A DNA stretch of 64,000 nucleotides from Odontocerum albicorne (lineage: Eukaryota > Arthropoda > Insecta > Trichoptera > Odontoceridae), in NCBI GenBank assembly GCA_949825065.1, contig OX463847.1:40954831-41018830 (forward strand), in the 5' to 3' direction. The notes below the pieces were generated by a model. That model searched no databases, was not told where the DNA came from, and worked only from the letters and a program-made list of their open reading frames with translations. Every line of letters starts with the position of its first letter. Positions within the stretch are counted from its first letter, which is position 1. Position numbers and translations under genes: made by a program. Positions 12,623-22,389 of the stretch are shown here, piece by piece.

Positions 12623-15600
12623 CTGAAAAAAAAAAGCAAAAAGTTACTAACCGATCAAGAACTAGTTATGGTTCGGAGCAGCTACAACTATGTTCAATCT
12701 TAGAAACAAATAAACAAAAATTCATATAAATAAAAATAACAGAGGTGTATATTTTTATATACATAATGCTATTTTTATTATATTAAAGTAAAAGAAAGTA
12801 CAATATATTTTACTAATTGATATTTTTTGGGCGGATCTCTAAAGGTTAAAAAGTTGATATCAAGGTATTTAGACCAAATCTTGATTTAACAAATCTATGC
12901 CCAAAGTAGGGAATTGTGGAAGTAAAAAAGGAAGGCCTTTTCTAATCTGGTTGTGAAACAATAGATAGAAAATGACCTGAATATTTGAAGACACAAATTG
13001 AGCATCATTTTAAAATATATATTTGTTTTTTGAATATCTAAAAGGGATTTGATGAAAATTAAAAGAAAAAAAAAAAGAAAATATTAAAATACCACATACA
13101 CTGTTCTTTTAATATCAAAACTAGCCATCCTCGATAAAATTCAATTTTCTTTCTTAGCATGTCTTTTCGATCTAGTGACAGCTAGATCCTTTGAATACCA
13201 ATGTATCACTCTACATACTCGTATCATCTTTTGGGGATATTCTTGGCTAAGTCAGGTGTGCTTTATCCATATCAATTTTTAAGAAAAACTAAAGTATTGT
13301 TTATTTCAAAATATTTCTCATCTTTAACTCCTATACAATGCCCATCTTATCCCTATTTCTCACCTTTAACTCCTATACAATGCCCATCTTATCTCTATTT
13401 CTCATCTTTAACTCCTATACAATGCCCATCTTATCCCTATTTCTCACTTTTAACTCCTATACAATGCCCATCTTATCCCTATTTCTCACCTTTAAACTCC
13501 TATACAATGCCCATCTTATCTCTATTTCTCATCTTTAAATCCTATACAAGCCCATCTTATCCCTATTTTTCTTGAAATTCATTGTTTACTTTTATTTTTA
13601 TTACTTTTACTCAAATATTACTTTAATTTACTTGGACTAAGATATGGTCATGGATACTCATAATAATTTTGAAACAAAAGTTGGTTGATTAGAAAAAATA
13701 ACTTAAAGTAACAAATCCACAGAATGTATTTATGTACAAGAAAGTGTCAAATAAATAAAGAAAACTAGTTATATTTAAATTGGTCAATCTATATACTATC
13801 AGCACAATAATAAAAGGACAATTTTTATTGTGCTATTTAAAGAGCACACCCTTTTCAAGACATACCATGTTTCATCAATACATTTTTATACTCGTTATGA
13901 ACATAATTGACAGTATTTTGATTCTCATCCTGGACATTCTTTTTACATAATCCCAATCCTTCAATTCATACTTAAGATCTCAGTTCAGATTATGGTCTCC
14001 TCTAGAATTTGCCATCTACCTTAGTTCTAAGACCTAATTTCCTATTTGGAGTACTAATTTGTATCTGAAGATGTCTTCCCATCTCCATCTTAGCCTTCAC
14101 ATTTAGATCGGTAATTGGTAATTTGTGACACATTATGTAATCTCCAAAAATATAGAATAACATTTAATTTTACCTATTGGTATGAATATTGTAAAATGCA
14201 TCCCAATATTTGTCAGCATTGTCTTCAAATTGATTGATCTCATCATCTGTGAAAACTACTTCTGAATTTCCAAAAACTTTCATACGGGCTTGCTCTTCTT
14301 GCTCCGAATCCCACTCTACATTATCCCTGAAAAAATATGAAATATTTATTACAACGAGAAAGAAAATAGTTGGATAAGTAATATAAACAGGTTTGCCAGA
14401 TCTTCAAATGGTAAAAGAATGAGCAAAGAAAGAAAGATTCACAAAGAAGATTTAAAAAAAACAATATAATGATAAAGTGTCCATGATAAAATTACCATTT
14501 TTTTCCTGGTTATTCCGGGGATGTAGGACCTTTTTCTTTTGAAGAGTCCCAACCCCTACTCCTTGTCGAGTACAATCATTTTATTTGAAAATTCTAAACC
14601 CGTTTTACATAAATGTGTGCATTGACTGTTTCATTATAGCTGGGTTTGCTGATACTTGATCTCTAAAAGTCTCATACGATAAACCCATGTTTATTTTGGT
14701 ATGATGGCTCGTATTGTTTTAACTTTCAGCTGTGATTTTTTTTCGTTCCAAATGTAGTTCATGCAAGAAAACACTCTTGCAACAAAAGTGTTGCTTGAGG
14801 GGAGGACCTCACAAGACTAACAACTGCACACAGTGCACTGTACTATATGTATAGTGTTTAATTTATCTTTTAATATAATAATTCTAATCATTTGTATTTT
14901 TTTTTGTTGTAATATTCACAAGTAGACATTAGTTTTAAGGAAGAAATACTGAATCAGAGACAAAATAAGCTGGGACACAAGTCTTGTTTCAGCACTGTCA
15001 CTATAAATCAGGGACGAATAGTCACCTTAGTCCATGAAGTTGGAGACCATTAAGAAAAACACAGAAGTATGATTATATTAAATCAAGAATTTCTAAAGTG
15101 GTCGATATCGACCCCCTGGGGTCGATTTGATTTTTCTAGGGATGGATAGTTTCAATAAAAAAATTTAGGGGTCGACGACAGCAAAAATAGACCCCCTTAC
15201 TACTGCTATTTGTTTGTTACTTCAACATATCTATGATACCAATAGGTACCTAATTAAGAATATTTGTACTTATTTTAAATTTACATATTTATTTCATAAA
15301 TGTCAAAAATTAAAAGAACTCTGCTCGTATTTTTTTGCTCTAATTTTCGTCAGCGCAGATTTCAGTATTAAATGTTGCGCAAGATAATGCAATGCATAAT
15401 CCGTAGTCTTTTCATATTTTTCAATCCTTAATTACAAGTGATTAAAATGAAAAATTTGATATCTAGTGAAATATTTAATATCGAGTACTGTAAAAACTTA
15501 TTAATTTCAGTAAGTAAAGTAAATGACTAGGGGGTCGACGGTTTTAAAAGTTTATGGTAAAGGGGTCTGCGGCCGAAAAAATTTTGGGAACTCTTGCATT

Positions 15601-16464
15601 AAATGTTAGGAAAACAGGTGTGAATGAATAATAGGTTAATATATGCCATCAACGTCTATCATCCAATAATTGAAGATTACTGAGACTTTCAACAACATGC
15701 AGAAAAAGAATCATACATACAATACTTGAGGCATGTTGATAGAAAAAATTGTGAAAAGTTTTGAGAAGTTGGGGATGAGAAAGAGGAAAGTGAAGAAATG
15801 AGATGGACAGATCAAATAAAAGAGTTAACAGAATCCTCTTCAAGTGCTGCAATCAACATGGCCAAGTGCCGGGGGGTATGGAGAAAGGTAATTCAATACA
15901 TAGCAGAGGGGCATGACTATCTATCTAACACTCAGAAAACTATCAAAGCCACATCCTCATAAGTATATGGCTTGGTAGTATTAATTTCATAACAAATTAA
16001 TATGTGTCACCAAAAATCTCATTTGCAAATTTAAAGAAGACAAAGTTAGTGAGATATAAAAAATACTAGCAGAATCTGGTCATCTATTTTATTCTAAACC
16101 ATCTATTTTTTTAAACATATATCAAGTATCTTGAATAAAAAATCCTAGATAGTTTATTATACCTTAAATTAAGAATCTGGCTACCCCGTTATATAACTAA
16201 TGATAATTCACAAACCAGGCATTGAATTCGAAAACACGACTTTTATCGACTAAATATCTGGAACCAAATTGAGGCTTTTTCCGATATCTAGTGTGACAGT
16301 TCTTTTTGAGGTTATGTAAGATGGAAGGAGAGAGAATTCTTGTTTTAAAATGACGAAAAGTCGTCAAAATCCTACCATGCACTGTGTTGGAAAACATCTG
16401 ATCCGTCTAATAAAAATCTGTTTCCAAACTGTGGCCTTTTTGAATCTTCCGTATTTTCAGCCAT
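11794..16464 (-). CDS. METTL2: tRNA N3-methylcytidine methyltransferase, METTL2/METTL8 family (gene span)
   Basis: A class I SAM-dependent methyltransferase that makes m3C at position 32 in the anticodon loop of certain tRNAs, by family knowledge. Three coding exons splice with GT-AG borders: first exon 16464-16376 or 16397-16216, then 14326-14174, then 12622-11794. The products are 356 or 387 residues, against about 378 for human METTL2. Signatures: PQFG-R-L-D-VF-AW followed by [33 protein letters not shown] motif [10 protein letters not shown] (about residues 199-208 of the long form); [54 protein letters not shown]. All expected core motifs are intact. A Ser/Asp-rich linker precedes the SAM motif. 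Alternative first exons suggest cytosolic and mitochondrial forms. Confidence 0.95.
12623..14173 (-). other. intron 2 of METTL2/8
   Basis: A+T-rich, with GTAAAA donor and T-rich acceptor tract. It contains the 42-bp tandem array at 13319-13570. The stretch 13900-14100 shows no recognisable gene. Confidence 0.85.
13319..13570. repeat. tandem repeat, 42-bp unit, 6 copies
   Basis: Unit CTTTAACTCCTATACAATGC then CCATCTTATCCCTATTTCT, strict 42-bp period, six copies with few changes. Because 42 is divisible by 3, two plus-strand frames stay open (one reads [11 protein letters not shown] repeatedly). These are artefacts of the array lying in the intron of a minus-strand gene. Confidence 0.95.
14174..14326 (-). 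other. METTL2: coding exon 2 of METTL2/8
   Basis: Acceptor TTTTTCAG ends at 14327. The exon completes the Trp codon and reads [20 protein letters not shown], then a [20 protein letters not shown] segment with IHTN, ending in AG before donor GTAAAA (GT at 14173-14172). The AG joins the A of exon 3 to make Arg. DNVEW and KYWDxFYxIH are diagnostic of METTL2/8 proteins. It has no in-frame stop but is too short to stand out as an open frame. Confidence 0.93.
15084..15596. mobile_element. hAT-like non-autonomous element
   Basis: 8-bp flanks TATTAAAT (15076-15083) and CATTAAAT (15597-15604) agree at 7 of 8 bases. The ends are CAAGAATTTCTAAAG and, inward from the right, CAAGAGTTCCCAAAATTTT, each followed by a GACCCC-containing segment, a common hAT terminal style. 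No transposase is encoded in the 513 bp. It is inserted in intron 1 of METTL2/8. Confidence 0.78.
15650..15960 (+). pseudogene. LINE reverse-transcriptase C-terminal fragment
   Basis: Plus-strand translation gives [20 protein letters not shown], then [13 protein letters not shown] and AEGHDY. It resembles the RWxDxIK-A-RDRxxWR end of RTE/CR1-like retrotransposon proteins. Upstream sequence is frameshifted. It lies antisense within the methyltransferase intron. Confidence 0.6.
16216..16397 (-). other. METTL2: alternative coding exon 1b of METTL2/8 (presequence-like N-terminus)
   Basis: The frame from ATG 16397 runs 60 codons plus TG to a second donor (GT at 16215-16214). Residues 41-61 read [20 protein letters not shown] plus Trp, matching exon 1a's [20 protein letters not shown] plus Trp at 12 of 21 positions. 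The two are a diverged tandem duplication. Residues 1-50 contain no Asp/Glu and 11 Arg/Lys with many Ser/Thr/Phe/Ile/Leu, like a mitochondrial targeting sequence. A TAG lies four codons upstream of this ATG in frame and no other in-frame ATG precedes the donor, so the start is fixed unless it is non-AUG. The ATG sits inside exon 1a in another frame. Transcript evidence is lacking. Confidence 0.78.
16376..16464 (-). other. METTL2: coding exon 1a of METTL2/8 (METTL2-like N-terminus)
   Basis: ATG at 16464-16462 opens [20 protein letters not shown], then GSDVFQHSA and the first two bases (TG) of a Trp codon, followed by the donor GTAGGA (GT at 16375-16374). Joined to exon 2 it gives AWDNVEW, the arrangement seen at the start of animal METTL2 proteins (PQFG-R-L-D-VF-AWDNVEW). 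If the donor is not used, translation ends at once at TGG TAG. The start context is TCAATGG, with T at -3, so it may be leaky. The exon is too short for most ORF finders (29 codons plus 2 nt). Confidence 0.88.
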
Positions 16465-16640
16465 TGATGTACACACGCGGAAATCAACAAAATCAAATGT
16501 CAGATGACGTCATGACAGAAATCTTAGATTGTAAAGGGTGTTGTTCCATTGTATTTTTGGGCTAGTTTATAAAGTGTCGTATCGCTGATTAGTTGACATA
16601 AGTTAAAATCGATCGTATTTAAAGCAGTACCTCTATATTT
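16465..16640 (-). promoter_or_regulatory. probable METTL2/8 promoter and 5' UTR with a CRE-like site
   Basis: A consensus CRE palindrome TGACGTCA lies at 16505-16512, 40 bp upstream of the exon 1a ATG. A TTTATAAAC sequence lies farther upstream near 16565-16575. CREB/ATF sites near starts are common in housekeeping promoters; binding here is inference. No transcription start can be fixed from sequence. A start downstream of 16464 would favour exon 1b. Confidence 0.4.
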
Positions 16641-17269
16641 TAGGTGGCATGATATTTCTATTTTAAACGTATATTTTTTTCTACATTTCACCATTTAACA
16701 TATCTGTTGGTATGCAGAGAACAGATCTCAACACTTAACAATTCATACACCATATTCTTTGCATCGTCCACATCCATATCTTATCATACATTTTTTTCTG
16801 TTTCTCAAACTTCTTACCTTCCCTTCAGTTAAAAGTAAGCCCACTAAATCCTTTTATTCTCTCCTCGACTTATAATTATAGGTGAAGTTGCTTTTGTTTA
16901 TGTATTTATCTAACAACTTTCATGCAAATATATCAGGTAAATGTATTGCTTAGCAATTTTTTTATTCGTAACCAAAGCAAATTGAACAAAAGTTTTGTTC
17001 AAATAAAAGTCAAATAAGAAATATTGTATCGATGATACATCTCAAATATGAAAGGTATTAGAATAAAACTATTTGGGAGTAAGAAATGTCGAATATTTTG
17101 AGATAAACTATGTTTTTTAAAGTTTTTCTCAACTATAGATATGTTAAGAATGGAATACGCCTGATTGAATTAGAAAGATCGTTCCTAAGTCGAGCATAAT
17201 TAATCCTAGAAAATTATGTTTGTGAGATTATTTGGACAGATTTTAGTGGATGCACATTCTAGCTATCAG
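16641..17269. other. intergenic A+T-rich DNA, nothing recognised
   Basis: Separates the methyltransferase 5' end from the repeat-rich region. No supported feature. Confidence 0.4.
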
Positions 17270-17463
17270 CAACGTTTCCTCTAAGGTGTGCGCGTGTGCG
17301 GCCGCATATCTATTAAAAATTGTCCGCACACATGTTTCCATCTTCCGCACACATCCCAAAGAAAGGAATTTGTAACCATATTTTGTTTCGCGCAATTATG
17401 TATTTTATTTGATATTTTATGCCGTGGGCCGAACACACAATGAAAAAAATAGGGGGAACGTTG
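17270..17463. mobile_element. hAT-like MITE (tentative)
   Basis: Ends CAACGTTTCCTCTAA and, inward from the right, CAACGTTCCCCCTAT, with flanks GCTATCAG and GTCATCAG (6 of 8 alike). The interior has a GTGTGCGCGTGTGCGGCCGC tract that is G+C-rich for this window. 194 bp with no coding frame of note. Confidence 0.5.
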
Positions 17464-17689
17464 GTCATCAGCCGTACTTGCTGTAAGTTTACTGTTTTAA
17501 ATATGTTTTTTAAGAAAAGATAAATGTTTTGCAAAGGAGTTAGAATTAGGAAAATTATAGGACGATGCAAAAAAAAGAGAAATATGTTGATTTATTCAAT
17601 GATATTAACCATACACTGAAATATATTAATTCATTCAATGATATTAACATAGATGGATGCAATTCAAGATTAAATTGTGTACTTAGAAT

Positions 17690-17770
17690 CTTTGTAGCCT
17701 ATTGGTAGATCATTTGTCTACACTTCAAAGATTTCGGATTAGATTTTCGATGGTAATAAAAAGATTAATA
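17690..17770 (+). repeat. tRNA-derived SINE head (weak)
   Basis: TTTGTAGCCTATTGGTAGAT resembles an A box. About 40 bp later CGGATTAGATTTTCG resembles a decayed B box. The A-rich sequence after it matches the layout of other SINE copies. Too diverged for certainty. Confidence 0.35.
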
Positions 17771-17809
17771 AATTTGTTTTCTCATACAGGAAAAAAAAAT
17801 CTCATGGCA

Positions 17810-18215
17810 ATAAACACCCCAGCTTCTGTTATACTTTTCTTCGTCTAAGTTCTTCTCCTCTTTAGGTCTGGTAATCATCATGGTCAATTCAGAAAAATAA
17901 TATGGTACTATTCTCGTAGGTTCTTCAACGTTCTACATCTTCCCAACGTTCGTCTACACTAATTGTTTTCTTGCAATATCAGTTATGTTAAAAAAATGTC
18001 CTCGCATTGTTCATTCTAAATATTCTTTATTTTTTCTTCCTGAAGGTGGATTACATTCTTTATCTTCATTAATCCGTTTTAAAATTTTATTATTGCCGAC
18101 TTTATCAACCCATGAGATTTTCAGCATTCTTTAGTGGTGCCACAGTTCAAAAGATTCTTGTTCCTTTGTGGTAGCTTGAGTAAGTATATATGCTTCAATA
18201 CCCTAAAGAAGTATT
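17810..18215 (-). pseudogene. LINE reverse-transcriptase C-terminal region, decayed
   Basis: Minus-strand translation gives FELWHH-RMLKISWVDKVG, then NNKILKRINEDKE, NKEYLE and TMRGHF, with stops. This matches the FEMWIYRRMLKIPWTDRV/VLKRM/EYLGHIMRG pattern of insect LINE C-termini and is the same family as 37510-37940. Confidence 0.65.
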
Positions 18216-18245
18216 ATGAATATGAAGCACTGGAAAATACTCATA

Positions 18246-18386
18246 CAGTACCCGGCGGAAAGTAATACGTATCGTTTGTATCACAATGCGCTAACCGTAT
18301 CGTGACTACGACACCGGAATGTTAGCGCATCGTGCGACAGTGATGACGCTCTACGAACGATGTGTATTACTTACCGCTGGGTACTG
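18246..18386. mobile_element. palindromic Tc1/pogo-type MITE, copy 1
   Basis: Flanked by TA on both sides, ends CAGTACCCGGCGGAAAGTAA and, inward from the right, CAGTACCCAGCGGTAAGTAA. Most of the 141 bp is self-complementary, and it carries inner hairpins built on GCTAAC and GTTAGC. It is related to copies at 18988-19144 and 32559-32803. Confidence 0.88.
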
Positions 18387-18423
18387 TACGTAATTTGATA
18401 CTATATTGTATTAAGCTGTCGTT

Positions 18424-18612
18424 GTGTACAGTACAACCTAACAGGTTTATTGCCATATGTCAATAATTTATAACCAAGAAGAAATGTGTAAAAGAAGCCT
18501 TGAAGGGAAATCAGAGTGATGCCATTTAAAAAAAAATGTCTAACAAAAGGGATTCAAACCCGCAAACCCCGGGTCGAAAGACAGGTGTTTTACCAACTAT
18601 ACCATAGAGTTC
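18424..18612 (-). repeat. tRNA-derived SINE, full length
   Basis: On the minus strand the head reads TGGTATAGTTGGTAAAAC (A box), then CTGTCTTTCGACCCGGGG and GGGTTTGAATCCC (B box). A central A-rich segment follows, then a tail with ATATGGCAATAAACC and AGGTTGTACTGTA. Head and tail are both present at about 190 bp. The tail matches the 3' ends of the LINEs at 45.8 and 48.9 kb, implying mobilisation by that LINE. Confidence 0.85.
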
Positions 18613-18987
18613 GTTGATATTGAAATTCTTGTTGTAGAGGAGGCCCTGCATTTTGAAGAATCAACTTTGTGCCATCTCATATCTTGAGACTAAACTTGAA
18701 AAATAATTGCGACGAGTATATATCCTTGTCAAATTTTTGTTTCAGACTTTCTATATCGGGTGTGAACTCGTAATTTATTTTAAATGCAGCTTTTTGATGC
18801 CTGTAAAGATAATTGATAATTCGCTTTCGTCATTCAAGATTTTAGGAGTTGCATCTTACTATATCGAATGTTTTTTTTTATAAATCAAAGTAAGATCTCA
18901 TTTTGTTCATATGGCGAATTTTTGGTCTTCTAAAAAGTGCTCAAAATGACGTTAAACATTTAAACAAGAATACTTGATAACAAGTTA

Positions 18988-19144
18988 CAGTACCCGTTGG
19001 TAAGTAATACACATCGTTTGTAGAGCATCGTCTCTATCGCACGATGTGCTAACCGCATCGTGACTACGATACCGGACTGTTAGCGCATCGTGCGACAGAG
19101 ACGACGCTCTACAAACGACGTGTATTACTTACCGGCGGGTACTG
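18988..19144. mobile_element. palindromic Tc1/pogo-type MITE, copy 2
   Basis: TA-flanked, ends CAGTACCCGTTGGTAAGTAA and, inward from the right, CAGTACCCGCCGGTAAGTAA. The 157-bp body is nearly palindromic (CATCGTCTCTATCGCACGAT pairs with the distal ATCGTGCGACAGAGACGACG). It encodes nothing and lies about 600 bp from copy 1. Confidence 0.9.
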
Positions 19145-19620
19145 TAATAACATTATCATAAGTACTCATATGTTAAGGATCTTTAACATGAGTCATCTCT
19201 TTGGTCAGTTTATGATAGTAACTATGTAATATATCCCAACCGACCATAAAATACAAATTCCATAGCTTAGTACTAGAACACATATCTTTCACTCATGAGT
19301 TTCAATTAAGATTCCGATGGTGACACCATAGATCAAAATTGATCATACTCTTGACCATTCTCAGTCTTTATTTAAAATATCAATTTGTCGTTGCAGAGGA
19401 ATGGTCACATCTTTTATTCATGATAATAATCACCATCTTCCGTTGCGCTACCATTCAGTTCGGTTCTAGACAATTCTTTAACAAAACCTTATTTTGAGGG
19501 GGTATCTTTCCATCTCAATTTTAGCCTACCAACACGTCGTCACTCTTCAGGAGTCCTTTGAGAGAATAAAAATATGAATGCAAAAGAAAATAAGAGCGTT
19601 GCTGATTTTATGATTTTTTG

Positions 19621-20130
19621 TAAATCGTAAGACTTTGGATAGGTAAGAATGTATTGCTTCATTGATTGATCAATAAGAATGGTCAGAGGAGTAGTTGTCC
19701 CTTTGTAAATCGTAAGACTTTGGATAGGTAAGAATGTATTGCTTCATTGATTGATCAATAAGAATGGTCAGAGGAGTAGTTGTCCCTTTGTAAATCGTAA
19801 GACTTTGGATAGGTAAGAATGTATTGCTTCATTGATTGATCAAGAAGAATGGTCAGAGGAGTAGTTGTCCCTTTGTAAATCGTAAGACTTTGGATAGGTA
19901 AGAATGTATTGCTTCATTGATTGATCAATAAGAATGGTCAGAGGAGTAGTTGTCCCTTTGTAAATCGTAAGACTTTGGATAGGTAAGAATGTATTGCTTC
20001 ATTGATTGATCAATAAGAATGGTCAGAGGAGTAGTTGTCCCTTTGTAAATCGTAAGACTTTGGATAGGTAAGAATGTATTGCTTCATTGATCGATCAATA
20101 AGAATGGTCAGAGGAGTAGTTGTCCCTTTG
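19621..20130. repeat. tandem repeat, 85-bp unit, 6 copies
   Basis: The unit begins TAAATCGTAAGACTTTGGAT and contains GAATGTATTGCTTCATTGAT. The period is exactly 85 bp for six copies with only one or two substitutions between units, implying recent expansion or homogenisation. Confidence 0.97.
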
Positions 20131-20142
20131 GAGAAGTTCTTT

Positions 20143-20240
20143 CTTCGTCACTATGTAACGTCACGCAATAGAAGTTTCGTCACCATGTAACGTAACGCAA
20201 TAGAAGTTTCGTCACTATGTAACGTCACGCAATAAAAGTT
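20143..20240. repeat. tandem repeat, 32-bp unit, 3 copies
   Basis: Unit CGTCACTATGTAACGTCACG then CAATAGAAGTTT, three copies directly after the 85-bp array. Confidence 0.9.
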
Positions 20241-20435
20241 TCTAATATTCCAACGTAGCACTTTTCAAACGTTTTCACTGGCGATTCTCTTGGAACCGTG
20301 TTAAATTACCCCCTTACCTTCTACCTTAATATGGTGTTTCACTTGCCACCCCCTCCGCCTGCTGGTAAATAGATCGCTTGTTTTTTAGTAGGTATCATGA
20401 AGACATTTTCTAGTTTACACTATTTGAAGTAATTT

Positions 20436-20486
20436 TTTTAGTTCGTGGACCCCCTAGAACCCTAGTTTGAGAACCGCTTTTCTAGT
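20436..20486. mobile_element. solitary hAT-like terminus
   Basis: Read on the minus strand, CGGTTCTCAAACTAGGGTTC followed by a GGGGGTCCACG tract has the classic look of a hAT end. I could not find the opposite terminus or target duplication; the arrays just upstream may be internal to the element. Confidence 0.4.
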
Positions 20487-20742
20487 AGGATCAATATTTG
20501 GATGAATAGTGAAAGATTTGACTGAGATTAGGAATGCTATTATTTGAATTGGTTTTTTAGATTATGGAAGAACCGCGAAGGATATTGAGAGGCTTGCAGC
20601 GATAGGAAAGAAAATCAACGGGTCACTAGAATATATATACTCGATCCAAACGATTATGCACGGAGAGATCTCGAAAACAATTAGCTATCACCGGAGTACC
20701 TATGTCGAGCGGAATTTCGGGAAATTGCAATAAAATATAATA

Positions 20743-21134
20743 TTGGGTGTTGACATAAGCCGTGTCCGTTTTTTCCAAATGAAGAGAACAAGAGGACACA
20801 ACAAAAAAATTCAACAAATTAGTCAGTAATGTTTTCTCCTTGATTATTTTACAACAAATTAGTCAATAATGTATTCTCCTTCATTATTTACAACTTCTTG
20901 CCAACGTTCTACAAGTTTTTCAATGCCTGTGCGTTAAAAACCATCCGGTCTTGACTCGAGGAATTCGTCCAGCCATGTCTGCAATTCGACTTCATTATTG
21001 AAGGAAACGCCGCGCAAATTGTTCGAAAGCGACTGGAAAAGGTGGAAACCGACGGCGCGAGGTCTGGAGAATATGGAGGGTGTGGCAGGACCAGGACAGA
21101 AAAAAAAACGGACACAACTTATGTTAACACCCAA
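20743..21134 (-). mobile_element. mariner deletion derivative with intact ends
   Basis: TA at 20741-20742 and 21135-21136 flank inverted ends TTGGGTGTTGACATAAGCCG and TTGGGTGTTAACATAAGTTG. On the minus strand the right half keeps the transposase C-terminus: HPPYSPDLAPS, then after a frameshift HLFQSLSNNLRGVSFNNEV and LQTWLDEFLESRPDGF. The catalytic core is mostly deleted (392 bp in all). A 35-bp direct duplication (ACAACAAATTAGTCA-TAATG) lies near 20815-20880. Its ends differ from those of the 9.6-kb mariner, so it belongs to another lineage. Confidence 0.88.
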
Positions 21135-21248
21135 TACAATGTAATGCAATGAAATGCTACACAATACAATGTTCTTAATTAACACATAGAAGTATCTAAA
21201 GTTATTGAAATATCTGAAGACGGATATCCCAAGGATCTTAGTATTATA

Positions 21249-21375
21249 TTGTACATTCCATGTAAGCAATACATTCCATGTAAGCAATACATTCCATGTA
21301 AGCAATAAAGCAATACATTCCATGTAAGCAATACATTCCATGTAAGCAATTATACATTCCATGTAAGCAATAAAG
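21249..21375. repeat. tandem repeat, 18-bp unit
   Basis: Unit ACATTCCATGTAAGCAAT repeated about six times with small interruptions (AAAGCAAT). On the minus strand it yields the repetitive frame MECIAYMECIA, which I regard as spurious. Confidence 0.93.
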
Positions 21376-22380
21376 CAGTAATATCATACATCAAAATGTC
21401 GGATAAGATCATAATTGAATTGTATTAGTGCTTAAATCCGGAACCATAAAGGCAATGGTTATTCCTCAAATACTCGTATCAAACGTGAATTCATGATTTT
21501 TTTTGTTAAAATAATGGCAGACAATCGAAATTCGTTGTCCGCTTTTTACTTTAAAGGACAGAGTATTTTTTTTAATAGGATGCTCGGCTTCCAATGATGA
21601 TCAAAAATACATCCCAGTCTGTTTTTTTTAATTTAAAGTTATTCACATAATTCTGATTCAATTAAAGAAAATTATAAAATAAAAAATGCTTGCAAAAAAT
21701 ATATAAATGGATTTTTAGGTGATATAGGAATATATCAAAAGTTATGATAAAAAAGATACACTTCAATAATCATATTAAAAACATATTTCCCTCCTATCAT
21801 GCTTGGTCGACTAAATATGAATTTATATTTTAAGTCAACTAACTTATTAAATGTGTCAATTATCATTGTATATACTCTCGTTACTGAAAAGAATATTAAA
21901 AAAAATCTTGAAATATATGAGCTTTTCAAGGAACAAAAAAATAACAAATCTGCATATGATGCATAAAAATTAAGAATTCTGCATTTGAACGTAACAGCTT
22001 ATATATTGTAAGAACCCATCACTATTTCTCAATGTGCAATGACACTCTCTTAGATTTAGCAATGCCCTAAAAAAAGAGCAATTCTTTCAACATGTATTTG
22101 AGGTTTAAAATAGTAAATGTCTTCCACTCTGCAAGTAATGTATTATAACTCGTATGCCTTAAAAGCTTAAAAATAAAATTTTAATATAATTTAATATTAT
22201 ACAACCTGAAAGAGATATATTTATTTCAATATTTGTGAGTGGATGTAGAGAAAGTCGCTAATCCATCAACAAAATTAATATCAGTGTATTTTAAAACAAT
22301 TAAAACATGTTAACATAATTGTAAAAGTCCTGAAACTGTATATTATATATTTTCATAAACTGCTGAAAGAAATATTCAGG
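21376..22380. other. A+T-rich non-coding DNA, nothing recognised
   Basis: No supported gene or terminal-repeat pair. Confidence 0.4.
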
Positions 22381-22389
22381 AATGTTTCA

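Larger units (their letters stand above)
14327..16215 (-). other. intron 1 of METTL2/8
   Basis: From the distal donor GTTTGT (or the proximal GTAGGA at 16375) to acceptor TTTTTCAG at 14327. It hosts a hAT-like element (15084-15596) and a LINE fragment on the opposite strand (about 15650-15960). The remainder is unremarkable. Confidence 0.8.

Noticed and set aside
11794..12639. The 281-codon open frame taken as a complete single-exon protein starting MLFFF
   Set aside because: The first residues are intron sequence; a strong acceptor precedes FFKDRHW, and two upstream exons encode the missing N-terminus.
13201..13575. Plus-strand open frames of 124 and 66 codons with a repeated [11 protein letters not shown] motif
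   Set aside because: They follow the 42-bp tandem array inside intron 2 of the minus-strand methyltransferase gene; the periodicity alone keeps the frames open.
19621..20130. CRISPR-like array
   Set aside because: Units are contiguous identical 85-bp blocks without unique spacers, and the genome is eukaryotic. The same applies to all other arrays here.
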